A stretch of 64,000 nt of DNA from Phyllostachys edulis. Lineage: Eukaryota > Streptophyta > Magnoliopsida > Poales > Poaceae. Where the stretch lies: the NCBI GenBank assembly GCA_036346405.1, contig CM070548.1, positions 54,557,866 to 54,621,865 of the forward strand, in the 5' to 3' direction. Of the stretch, positions 11,251 to 22,176 are shown piece by piece; position 1 is the stretch's first letter, and each line of letters opens with the position of its first letter. The notes under the pieces are model-generated. The model had not been told where the DNA came from and ran no database searches. It saw nothing but the letters and a program-made list of their open reading frames with translations. Both the position numbers and the translations under genes were made by a program.

Positions 11251-11499
11251 ACATGTTCAGACAATTGATTCACTTGTAATTCATTCAATTGTAATTCACT
11301 TTGAGTTGTAATTCAATTGTAACTCTAGCGACAATACATGCACATTATTTTGTAAATGATTTTGAGTTGTAATTCACTTATCTGTGAGTTATCTGTTTTC
11401 TGCTTGCTTGTTTTCAGATGTCATGGCTAGTATTTCCTGAGGCTAGCCGAAAAAAGATAAAATATTTAGGTATAGAACGAACTATGATAGATGGTTTTG

Positions 11500-11987
11500 T
11501 GATATAAACCATCTGTGAAGGTCTACTATCAGAGATGGCTACCACCAACAACCGTCTGTGATATATCAGATATCACAGAAAGTTCTTTTTTACTAACCGT
11601 TTGTGGTATGTCTCCAATCATAGACGGTTGGTACATATAACTGTTTGTGATGGCCGACGCATCACAGACAGTTTTTTGTAGAAGCCGTCTTTGATAGCAG
11701 GCCTTTACGGACGGTTTCGACCAAAAACCATCTGTGTTGTAACTTATCACAGACGGCTCAAAAACTGTCTGTGATAACCGCCTATTATCACAGACACATA
11801 AATTCAGATGGTTCAGAAACCGTCCGTGATGACGATTTAGAACCGTTTGTGATGACCCTTTGTGTAGTAGTGGCTTAAACCGTCTGTGATAACCGCCTGT
11901 TATCACAGACACATAAATTCAGATGGTTCAGAAACCGTCTGTGATGAAGGTTTAGAACCGTTTGTGATGACCCTTTGTGTAGTAGTG
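11500..11987 (+). repeat. CACTA 3' subterminal repeats and duplicated terminus
   Basis: Many copies of an accgtctgtgat-like motif occur in both orientations, as in CACTA subterminal regions. The sequence ccctttgtgtagtagtg, reverse complement of a CACTACTACACAAAGGG terminus, occurs twice, ending at 11872 and 11987. The last 115 bp (11873-11987) directly repeat 11758-11872. Both ends are followed by gcttaa. This is the right end of the element whose coding remains start at 8222. Confidence 0.75.
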
Positions 11988-12469
11988 GCTTAACTAGATG
12001 CGAGCAGTTGTAGGTACCGTGTTAGTGAGTGCATGTATCACAAAATTTATATTCCCTAAATCCCTGCTTTTGTTATATATAATACCAAAATTTATATTTG
12101 TGAATCTGATTTATGATACGGTGACAATTGCAAGGTAACTGAATGTCACTTACTGTGTGGCAGTAGAATAAAACATTTTAGGATGTGATCCTAGGCGACC
12201 CTTTCTTTCTAAACTTACTAGAATTCAGTTATTATCCTTCTTTGAACCGCGATCTATTTTATGTGGACTCCTTTGTACTTCATAGCACCATTGAGAGAAA
12301 GATCTGATACTGAAAGAGCTTCCTCCAGGGCTAAAAGGAAGGGTCTGTCTAAACAGGATGTGACAGTTTTCTTTGTATAAAACTGTCAGATTTTGAACCG
12401 TTAGATCAAAGAAGCAACATACAAGATCAATGTTCACACAAAGAAAACTCTAATTTATGTCTATACAGA

Positions 12470-13033
12470 ATAGACAAAAGTAAATGTAGGTGAACCCTAC
12501 AAATACAAAAAAAAAAAATCTAAACTAGACAAAGTAAATCTAGGTGAACCCTACAAATAGAAAAAAAAATTATAAACTAGACAAAAGTAAATCTAGGCGA
12601 ACCCTACAAATAAAATAAAACAAAATACAAATTAGCAAACCCATTGAATCATTTGATGGAAATATGAGTTATTAAGGCCTTCGAGAATAATTACAGTGAC
12701 CACGAACAAAAATTACATAAATAATTTATTGTAATTTATCTATAATAAAGTTGTAAATGAAAAATGACAATTTTGGCATCAAAAGTAAATCTAGGTGAAC
12801 TCTACAAATACAAAAAAAAAATCTAAACTAGACAAAAGTAAATCTAGGTGAACCCTACAAATACAATAAAAAATACAAATTAGTAGATCCGTTGAATCAT
12901 TTGATGGAAATATGAGTTATTAAGACCTTCGAGAATAATTATAGTGACCACGAACAAAAATTACATAAATAATTTACTGTAATTTATGTATAATGAAGTT
13001 GTAAATGAAAATTGATAGTTTTGGCATCAAAAA
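12470..13033. repeat. AT-rich direct repeat, period about 251 bp
   Basis: 12581-12782 and 12832-13033 are direct copies sharing gaatcatttgatggaaatat and ttttggcatcaaaa. A shorter unit (gtaaatctaggtgaacccta plus an A-run) recurs near 12480, 12533, 12586, 12785 and 12837, so the larger duplication contains a smaller one. No gene was recognised. The flanking DNA (11988-12470 and 13034-13440) shows nothing definable. Confidence 0.7.
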
Positions 13034-13443
13034 ACCGTCAGAAGTTAAGTAGCAATTCCATAAAAAGAATAGTTCTTCATGTATGTCCTAATTCTGGGAT
13101 ACTGACTGGAGAGTTTTTTGTTAGCAGATTATAGACTGGCCATCCAACAAGTATTAATATCAATTAAAACTCCTATGGATGTTGTACGTAGATAGGTTCT
13201 TGCCTCAAGTTGAGGCTTGTCAAAATTATACTAGCATGAATGATTATCTGACATAATTTGAAGCACTCTTAAGTACCTAACAAGTTCGCTTCATACATGT
13301 CTTTGTCATCAACCAAGTTGTCTGCTGCTTTAAAAAACTTTCTTAATAAAGTTGTGTTTAAGAAATTTTGTAGCAACATACGGACACATAACTAGTTTTT
13401 TAAGGAATTGGACAGGATAGACACACGTCCCAGAGATCTCTAA

Positions 13444-14310
13444 GGTTGCGTTTGGTTGGAGTGAGCCAAAGTGAATGGAATGGAATGATGCAGGATGGAT
13501 GGAACCATCCTGAATAGGATGGTCCAGGTATTGTGTTTAGTTGGTGGGATGATACGATACGTGAATTTGTTTGGTTGGGTGAACCTCCTCAGCCGGTCTA
13601 GCTTTCATTTCTTTCTCTCCCTATGGCTTTGCTCCCTGGAGACTTGTTCTTGCCAAAAATTCTCCCACTGCGCCTCCTACCGTTGGCCTCTCTCTCTCTA
13701 TTTCAGCCGAAGGCTCTTGGTGTTTTCATGCTTCTTCTTCCCCAATGCTTCTTCTCCTCAATCCCTTTTCTCCATTCCTCCCTCCATTTCTCATTTTGGT
13801 GCCGCCTCTGGTTCTTGGCGCCTGCAAGGCTTGACTCCGACTCTTGGCCCGTCATCGCCGCGTGCTCCGCTCGCTCATGGCATTGCTCCTCACGGCCGCA
13901 CCTCTCCGTCCGTCCGTCAAGGCCGGCCACTCGCCAAGACTTTGTTTGGCTCGGCCCGACCCACTGGCATGGATTAGCAAGTGGGCGGCATTGTCGTGGG
14001 AGGTGGGGAGGAGGAGGAGTGAGAAGGGACAGTCACGAGCGCCATGGAGGTAGACGCCATGGGGGAGCGGCAGCGCACGGAAGAGGACGAGCCATGGTGG
14101 AGCGGCAGCGCACGGGAAAGCAAGGTGAACGGCGTGGTTCGGCTTTTTTCTTCGAACGAAATGGTTCAGTATCTACTGGGAATATTCCACTTTGTTGAAT
14201 CATTCCATCCTGGACCATCTGGTACAATTTAGCCAACGAAACAAGAGACAACACCATATCTTAAACTATCTGCTATAGGAACCAACTCCTTCACTCAACC
14301 AAACACACTC
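13444..14310. mobile_element. Tourist-like (PIF/Harbinger-type) element, TSD TAA, GC-rich passenger
   Basis: The ends are GGTTGCGTTTGGTTG (left) and CAACCAAACACACTC (right), imperfect inverted repeats flanked by TAA (13441-13443 and 14311-14313). The interior near both ends is rich in ggaatgg/ccatcc. The centre (about 13620-14150) is GC-rich with long but unrecognised open frames. It belongs to the same family as 25053-25938. The superfamily is inferred from TSD and TIR style; no transposase is present. Confidence 0.75.
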
Positions 14311-14790
14311 TAATAGTACCGTTGGCCTTTTTTTTCCTTCTTTAACTCTACGAATGAAGCTAGCGCTGGAGTGCAAAACAGATGCACGTGCCATCAATTG
14401 GCATGCACCGCGCGCTGACATTGTTTAAATTGTTTGTTTCCCACCTTATTGGCGCCGAAAAAAATTATCGGGACGCGGTGCGGTGCGACGCGACGGTACG
14501 TCGATGGCATACGCAGACGGGCGCTGCCGCAGTGATGCGTCCGCGCCTTGGCGTTGCCAGCTTTTACCTGCCTGCCCGCCCGGGCCTCCACAGCACAGCA
14601 CGTCGTCTCGCCTGCCCGCCTGCAGGTAGAGGTACACAACGTGGCGCCTCCTATCGCCCATCGTACGTACCACCGGCCGGCAGTTGCTGGGGCCGACCGT
14701 CACATGCAGCCAGGTACCGCGTCTCGTCTGCACGCCCGTCTCCGTTCAGGATGAGATCGAGCGGTAGTAATACTGATTCTTTTCCTTTCG

Positions 14791-16109
14791 GAAAAAAGGC
14801 CACGCGACCCAGACTTTTCTCGAAAGTCCATCCAGCACTTTAAAGTTAGGTATATCTAACACCCTACATTTTATAATTTTGTTCATATATGATATAACCC
14901 ATAACCTGGTTCTGCACAATAATTTTGCCTACGTAGCATCATGAGTGGGTGCTTTCTCCACGTAGTATTACAAGCTAGCCAAGTTGGTGAATGATAGGTG
15001 GAGCCCACATGGTCTTTCCCTCAAATCGAAAGAGAGGGGGGCACCGACCTGGGGAGCGCGGTTGGGAGCTCGGCGTCGGCGAGAGGAGACGACTGTCCCA
15101 AAAAATGGAATGTGGCTAGCACGATGACCATGAGGGTGGCGACAACACAGCTTGGGATGGTGCAAGAAAGTATGCGGCTTCGCCTGACAGCAGTGGCGAC
15201 GCACTATCACCATGGAGAAGCTGCGCCAAGCCGCACAACATGTTGGCCATCTCACCGTCTTCAGTTCCCCACACTCTCTCCTCCTCTCGCTCACTGGGCC
15301 ACTTGGAACGATCGCACCATCGTCGTCTTCCCCAAGTTCGGCGAAGGTGCGGTCTGCTCGATCTCCCTCTCCGGTGAGCCAATCCAAAAAAATTTGCATC
15401 AACTGTGTTCTGCATCCGTTTCACTCTTTCCCCCTCACTCAATTTCATATATTCTGCAACACGTCGCCCGAATCATCCTCATCTTCCTCTTCGGGCCTGA
15501 GCTCTGCCACCGCAAGCCACCCCATCAACCTCCGCAACTGGTGAGTGTCTGTCTATCCTTTCTCTCTATGTCAAAATGTGTTCTAGAGCAGTGTGAACCT
15601 AGTAGACTAGGCATGGAGCCTTGTAGCCCACCTTAGCTGTCCCGCCGCATGAGATCCATAGTGTTGCCTTCAGTCACCGTGGGTGGAATCGCATGGGGCA
15701 CATCACTGCACGTTGATGCCACCCTCGGGATCGCCGTGCTAGCGGTGTTCTATTTTTGGGGGGTCACTAGCTGCCGCCTCATCTCCCCTCTCCGACGCTG
15801 AGCTCCTAGCTGCACTCCCATGGCCACCGCCCCTCTAGCCCCCCCCCTTTCTTTGTTTCGATTTGGGGGGAGAAGCCCCTGTGGACCCAGGCCCACAGCT
15901 ACCATTCACCAACATTCCCTCCGGCTTGTCATCCTATGTAGCCAAACTATCCACTCATGATGCCACGTAAGAAAAAACATCGTGCAAAACCGGGCTAGAG
16001 GGTTATATAGACGATGTTGCAAAGTTTAGGGTGTTATATACCTGATTTTCAAATTGACAGAGTTGGACGGACTTTTCGAACAAAGTTCAGGTTACATCTA
16101 CTTTTTTGG
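14791..16109. mobile_element. Mutator-like element with very long inverted repeats
   Basis: The left arm from 14791 and the reverse complement of the right arm ending near 16109 match imperfectly over roughly 250 bp. Shared landmarks are gaaaagtcc/cgaaagtcc, aggtatat, aacaccctaa, ctggttctgcac/ccggttttgcac, gcatcatgagtgg and gttggtgaatg. The middle (about 15045-15840) is GC-rich with open frames of 110-212 codons but no recognised family. Possible GT donors (ggtgagcc at 15373, ggtgagtg at 15540) suggest captured gene DNA. No clean 9-bp target duplication was seen, so the exact ends and the superfamily are tentative. Confidence 0.6.
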
Positions 16110-17183
16110 GAAGGGGAGGGGGTTTGAAGATTTACCATTTTGAGATAGATGCATTTAAAGATTTATCTATTGATATCTCACTGACATGTAGTCAGTTAAA
16201 TCTTCAAATATATCAATCCTCGTTTTTTTCCCCGGTGCATGCTGCTAGATTCGGACTCCTCGTCTAGAAACCGCGCCCGTGCTTAGAAAAGACAAAGACT
16301 TTTCCGCATGCGCACGTCTGCCTACCTGCTGCGACAACAGCCTGCTACAGCCACCGCGCGAGCACGTACAATGCTCCTGCTTTCCTGGGGACAATCTTGT
16401 TCGCTTGTGTACGCATGCATATGCCGCTGCCGCCTGCCGCTACGGATCAAGCGCAGCAGCTCCGCACACTTGTCCCGCAAGCCTTCGCGCCGTACGCTGG
16501 TCCCAGCGGTGCATCGCATATTCGCATGCATGCCCTTCAGCGCACCGGCTCGCTAGCTCGATCGATGGATGGATTATTCCATCTCACTCGAGCCCGATCG
16601 TGAGCGTGAGCGTGCGCCGCTGCGTGCATGTACGTAGAGCGTGGCTCGCGCGCGCGTAGACGCTCGATCGCGCGGCGCGGTCAGCTAGGTTCGTCGTAGC
16701 CTATTCTGTACCGCCGACGCCGGCTCAACCGTTCGAGCGAACCGCGGGTGTCGTTGCATGCATGGCGTGACGGGCAATCATGCATGCATGTATGAACAAA
16801 GAAAACACGCCGCGAGCCGGCTGAGTGAGTGATCGACCATTCCAATATTTGTTGCTGAAACTGCATGAATCAAATCAAACAGAGGAACTAAACCACGGAC
16901 TGGTCGACTCGATTACACAAAGCTGCTGCATGCAGCCACCCCTCTCTCTCACTCTGAATCCTCTCATCTCTCACAGGTTCACATGGCATGCACTCGGTCA
17001 GCCTAGCTGTGATCTCTGCGTGCATGCAGATTAGCTAGCGAGACAAGCCAGCCAAGTGAAGTCACACACCCATGCATGCATGCAGTCAATACTCTGGCCG
17101 GTGTTGTGTACTCGTGTACCACCAGCTGGTGAGATCGAATTAACTTCACATGAGAATTACTACTGGTACTAAACTAAGCTAAA
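16110..17183. other. Region downstream of SWEET15, no gene recognised
   Basis: 16120-16215 has a small inverted repeat (tttgaagattta ... taaatcttcaaa), perhaps a MITE scrap. 16280-16700 is GC-rich with atgcatgc-type motifs and short open frames on both strands that match no family known to me. DNA just below 17184 should hold the SWEET15 3' UTR; no clear poly(A) signal was picked out. Confidence 0.35.
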
Positions 17184-19284
17184 CTACACTTCGACAACAA
17201 TGGCGATGTCAGGCTTGATCACCTGCTCCGGCCTGACCATGCGGTGACCATCACCGGCCCCATCGTTCACATCTGTACGCTTCGTCGCTTCTTCGTCAAT
17301 CGTCACTTGCTCGTGCGCCGCGGCCTTCGCTGGCAGCACGTCTATGGGGTGCACCTGATCCGCGCCGCAGCTGATCCTGCCCTCGACCGCAGCGCCGGCC
17401 TTGGCGCCGGCCACCTCCTTCACGTGCTCCGGCAGCTTGATCTCCTGCGCCACCACCGCCGCGGGCTTCTTGTTCCGGTACGCCATGTACAGCGCCATCT
17501 GCGCCACGCCGAACACGAAGCCCAACACGTTGGGCATCGCCACGAACACGTCCTTCTTGAGCAGGCCGTACAAGAACCAGATGACCGCGCTGATCACCAG
17601 GAAGAAGGACAGCGAGAAGGGCATGAACTCCACGCTCTTGGTCCGGATCACAAGCCTCTGCAAAAATCCAACCAGATTTATGATCTACGTGTCCATCGAT
17701 TAATACAACCAAACATCGGAATTCGGAATACTAGCTCTGGAGAATTAGTGAACTCACGATGATGCTCAACGGGGCGGCGAAGACGCTGAGCGAGACGGCG
17801 ACGCATACCCAGCCGAGAACGTGGATCCGGAGGCTGCCCTTGGACAGCAGCAGCGTGACGAGGGCAATAAGGCCGAAGAGGCCGACGTTAAGACCCAGGA
17901 GCAGCTTCGCCGTGAGGAGCCTCGCACCTTTGGGGGCGTAGGCGAGGTACATGGCGATGTAGGCGGTCTCGATGACGCAGCCGACGGCATTGATGGTGAC
18001 GAGGAGCTCGGCGCCGGACTTGAGGAAGGCATAGTACATCCACAGCATGCAGCTGAAGAGCGTCACCACGTACGGCGTCGACTGGAACCCCTCCGTCGAC
18101 TTCTTCCGGTAAACGCGGTAGAACGTCGGCCTGCACGTACGCGCGGTTAATTATACTCCTATTTGTTAAGATGGACAAAACACATGCAAGAAAGACCAAG
18201 AATCTAGCTAACGAATGATGGAGAGCGATAGTATTTTACTTTGAGTTTCGTTCATGTAATTAAAGTTAAACTCATACTCGATCTGTGTCGTCAATAATAG
18301 TACTACACCTACCAAACAGTGGCATTCGCAATTACTCTACTAAAAGTGACGTGGTGCAAGATTTTTTTCCCTAACTGATTAATTAATTAATGTGAGAATA
18401 AATAATCTTCAGTGTTATGTTGTCTTCAGGTAGAAGCAAAATTCTAGAACAGTATAGGTGATGGTGACCCTCACCCGACACGAATGGCATGTGTGGTACT
18501 TTTTTTTTTCGGGGGTATTTTTTATTTTTCTCTAGGTAATAAAATACTTTTTAGACTGAATAAAATAATATTCACACACAAAAAAAAACAAGATGAATGC
18601 ATGCATGGATGCACATAGGTATGTACGCATATATTTGATAACTGTAACATAGAAAAGCAAGTTGAGGCAGGTACTTACAGTGGTGAAAGGAATACCATTA
18701 GTGAGATTATGTTACCTGCAACCAAATTCAAGCATAGAGACGACGGTATGATCAGTTATGTCGACCATTGCAAAAAGAGAAGCTAAAAAAAAAGAATCGA
18801 CGTTGCCCGGTGAAAATAAAATAAAATCAGGTATGTACGTTTCTCGTGAACGTATATATAACATGCATGATGGGTCGTTTTCTTTGTTTGGAGTAACCAC
18901 CTCATTAGAGTCTAGAAGCTTCGGTTGGGCAGTTCCATTTCTTTGGGACAGAAACGCTAGCTTTGAAAGAGACTGAGGAAGACGCGCTAACAAGGTGACC
19001 ATGCAAAGCAAAGACGATCGATGATCAAACTAAATAAACCTAATGCGCAATGGGTGATTAATTACTTTGATCTCCAAGGGCTTCTTTACATGCTCTAGTA
19101 GCTAGGAAGATGCTGTCACATATGTGTGGATCTCCAACAATATGGGAGAGGACTAATTAAAGAATTAAAACAAAATGACTAGAAAAATCACGTGAATGGC
19201 AGCATTCATGGATGTATGCATGTATGTACCTAAGATACCAAAGGTGAAGGCCCAAGTGTGCTGTTCCATGGACAAGAAAGCCAT
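17184..19284 (-). CDS. SWEET15: SWEET15-type bidirectional sugar transporter (clade III)
   Basis: SWEETs are membrane uniporters; clade III members mainly move sucrose across the plasma membrane, and rice SWEET15 helps fill seeds. Coding exons on the minus strand are 19284-19230, 18715-18679, 18130-17758 and 17657-17184, all with GT-AG introns (514, 548 and 100 nt), giving 312 residues. The start ATG at 19284 opens MAFLSMEQHTWAFTFGILG. Two MtN3/saliva triple-helix repeats lie at about residues 10-98 and 135-216, seven membrane segments in total. Conserved prolines (30, 32, 50, 151, 168) and the paired sugar-pocket asparagines (N78 in TINAVGC, N198 in PNVLGF) are present. The tail after 217 is cytosolic and hydrophilic, with EIKLPEHVKEV and EGRISCGA as in rice SWEET15 as I remember it. 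The third coding exon is large (373 nt). No frame damage is seen, so it is likely functional. Confidence 0.95.
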
Positions 19285-19515
19285 CTGTCTCTCTCTCTCT
19301 CTCTCCTCCTCCTCAAACAACAGAAAGACTGAAGAGACACAAGCTAATTAAGCTAGATCCTAGCTTTCCTTCTCCTCTTGCTCAATGGAGAGAGCGCACT
19401 GAGCAGTCAATGGAGCGAGGTGTTGATGCAGGAGGAGGAGGAGGATCTATCAGCTAATCTTAAGCTGCCTTGGGCTCTTGGAGAACCTTGAAGGGAGCAG
19501 AGCCTCCTATATATA
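19285..19515 (-). promoter_or_regulatory. SWEET15 core promoter and 5' UTR
   Basis: On the minus strand a TATATATA box (19515-19508) lies about 225 bp before the start codon, implying a 5' UTR of roughly 190 nt. The leader carries a GA-rich run (19285-19312; ctctctct on the plus strand), common in plant leaders. The sequence reads cttctccctatatatagg-like around the box. The transcription start is inferred from TATA spacing. Confidence 0.6.
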
Positions 19516-21552
19516 GGGAGAGAGCAGGGAGAGTGCTTAAGAGAGCTAGCAATGGAAGGGTGTGTGGGCCCCTCGATCGATCATTACGCACACTGACTTG
19601 TCAGGCGATACTTTCGTGTGGGTACGCATACGAGTATAGACACATTCAGGCGCTAATAAAGTGTGCCCGGCCTAGCTACTTGAATCAATCGTAACGCCCT
19701 GTGACATGTCAGACACCAAACTTGAGGCGTCCGGCTTAAGCCCCGTTTCCCCAATATTCCTGGCCGTTTGTTATAGAGAGAGGTCCAATACGCGGTCGCT
19801 ACTGCCCCCAGCTGTTTGACATGCAGAGCTCGCCGAGGTCACGCTAGCTAGTTGCCTACTTGTCCTCCCTTTTTATTTTGTAACGGCCGGCTCCTACGGC
19901 CAGACAGAGAGAGGAACGCGTTGCGTGCATTGCAATGTGTGTTTGCGTGAGCCAGTAGTAGCGAATGCAAACGCAAATGCTGGACAATCGAACGACGTCT
20001 AGAAAGAACGTACCCAAGATTTTTCGCTGAAAAGGAAGAGAATGAAGAAGAAGAAGACCAACAAGCTAGCTAGCCGTGTTACCAATGGTAGCATGAGATT
20101 TATTTTTGCGACGGACAGCGCTGAGAAGCGTCCATCTGCGGCATGCCGCCAGTTCGATCGATTCATCAGTGGTACGAGATTAGCAGGAGTAGTACGTGCG
20201 TACGCACTCGGCGGGCGCTCGTCTGGTGTACGTACGCACGTCTTTGGTTGCAACAGACAGCTAGGGCATGAGCGCAACGCGGTGCATAAGCCACGACGCG
20301 CGCGCGCGGCTGTGCTGTGTGCCTAACAAGCTCGCGCGCAACGCGGCCACGTGACACATGCAGGCGCAGTGCAGCTTGCAAGGCCAGTTTCGTGTCCACA
20401 TCGCCGCGCGTTCTGCACCCGCGGCAGCTGGCCGGTAGCTTGCTTGCGCGCCCCGGGCACCGCACGGCGTACGCCGAACCGTTGGTTAGCCTTAAGCATG
20501 GGAACAATTTCGCCGAAGCAATTTCAGTGATTTCGTCCCTCCAAAAATTTTATGGTTCGTTAAAAAAAATCGGAAATATTTGAATTTAGACAAATTACAT
20601 CCTGAATTGAATTTTGACAAAATTTGATCAAATTTCGTCTAGTTTGAAAACCCGCCGAAATTTTGAACCGAAATTCCAAAATTTCTGTGATTTCACCTCA
20701 TCCGAAATTATTTCCAATACGAAATAGCGTTCCCTGGCCTTAAAGCCGAGTTGCCGCCGCCGATGCGCCTGGCTTCCGGGGATTAGGTGACACTGCCCGC
20801 ACCAAACCGAGTAGACACACACACCTAGGCACTCTTTATGTGCTCCATCCATCTTTCCCATACGTACGTACATAGGTCAGTTCCTATTTTCTAACTGCGG
20901 AGGCTTGTCCTTGCGTTGCGCGTGACCTCTGTAACTCCTTCGCAGAACAACAGGTGTCAATCGGTAGCAGTGGCCATCCGCGGGCGCTAAATTACTTACC
21001 GAAGATCGATCGATGCCTGGCCTAACTTCAGCGTCAGCTTGTGTGTATACGGGGTAAAGATAGTACAAAATGGTGTCGGGTTTTTTTCAACTTTTGTAAA
21101 TAGGTCTAACGTGCAGAAACGCGAAGAGAGATGAAACTGGCTTGACGCAACCTTTCCACGCTTTTAAGGTAAGTCCACATGTAACTCGACCAAATCATTG
21201 GAATCATCGGGGTAAACAACTGGCCAGATCGACCGGACAAGCAGGCAACCGAGCTTCCCAAACTTATTTTTGGTTTGGCTTTCTATGATTTCCCATGGGT
21301 TGTTTCCAAACTGAACTCTGCCATTGCGAGCCAGCTCCGGCTAGCTGCTAGCTTTCCTCGAACGCGAGCAGAACTAGTCGAATTGGTGTGCTCGTGTGTG
21401 CGTGCGTGTATGTCATTGGTGGCAGCCACCACAGCCACGGCCGTTCCCAATCATGAAGAAACTAATTATGGTTCGGAGGCGGACGTGACGTGACGCCGCG
21501 CGGCTGGGGAGCGCCTGCCTGCCTGTCTGGCTCGCGCTAACTAGTTGCTTGA
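19516..21552. other. Upstream intergenic DNA of SWEET15
   Basis: No gene is recognised. 20500-20730 is rich in cgaaatttc/gaaattttg in both orientations, resembling a degenerate grass repeat. Short open frames here are not convincing. The distal SWEET15 promoter lies in this stretch. Confidence 0.4.
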
Positions 21553-21832
21553 GGCCAATACATTATCTCTAACATAGGTTTATTATATCATCTTTAAACA
21601 CAATATCTCTAATAGATATTCTTTAGCATACTCTCCAACATTTATACTTTATAATTTTTCTGCGAAACGGGTCTACATGCCAACTAGAGTAGATTAATGT
21701 ATCATATCTTATTTTGCGTGCACGACAGTCTCTTTAGAAAGAGACGACATGTACTCCCCTTCTCCTTCACGTAAGATTTTATTGACGTGACATAACTAAA
21801 AGACAACTATAAATACACTATTAGAGATGGCC
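21553..21832. mobile_element. Possible MITE, 3-bp duplication TGA
   Basis: The AT-rich 280-bp segment begins ggccaat and ends gatggcc, with inner atctctaata/tattagagat motifs in inverted orientation. TGA flanks both sides (21550-21552 and 21833-21835). The inverted repeats are short and imperfect, so the call is tentative. Confidence 0.4.
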
Positions 21833-22094
21833 TGAAAATGTGCTCATATCATTGCAGCCAGAATTATTGTGGCGCTAATTAATGACCTCGCATCCTATTC
21901 ATCAGCTGCCTATAGTGCGAAGAAGAATGCATGATGGTTTGCAACGATCGACTCCCATGATTAGTGTCCCTCGACCTTGCTAGAAGCCGCCGTGTGTATG
22001 CAACTGCATGTGCGCTTTGCGACACAAATTAATGAGGGTTAATTTACCCGGTGAGAATTATTGCCGTTTCGTAGCTGTGTGAATATACGAGTTA

Positions 22095-22174
22095 CTCCCT
22101 CCGATTTTATTTACTTGACATCACATTCTTACTAGTTATGTTACTTGACGTCAATTATGTAGGAACGGATGGAG
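22095..22174. mobile_element. Stowaway MITE, internally shortened
   Basis: The 80-bp element has CTCCCTCCGA at the left and GGATGGAG at the right and is flanked by TA on both sides. These are the hallmark ends and target site of grass Stowaway (Tc1/mariner) MITEs. Inner direct copies of ttacttgac are also present. Confidence 0.85.
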
Positions 22175-22176
22175 TA

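Noticed and set aside
14382..14843. Open frame of 153 codons in GC-rich DNA
   Set aside because: Overlapping frames on both strands, no domain wording, and it runs into the left arm of the Mutator-like element.
16279..16659. Open frames near SWEET15 with cysteine- and arginine-rich translations
   Set aside because: Composition reflects atgcatgc/gcgc-rich DNA. No recognised motif, no splice partners.
20042..20583. Short open frames upstream of SWEET15
   Set aside because: GC-skewed, overlapping on both strands and without a recognisable family; treated as promoter-side intergenic DNA.
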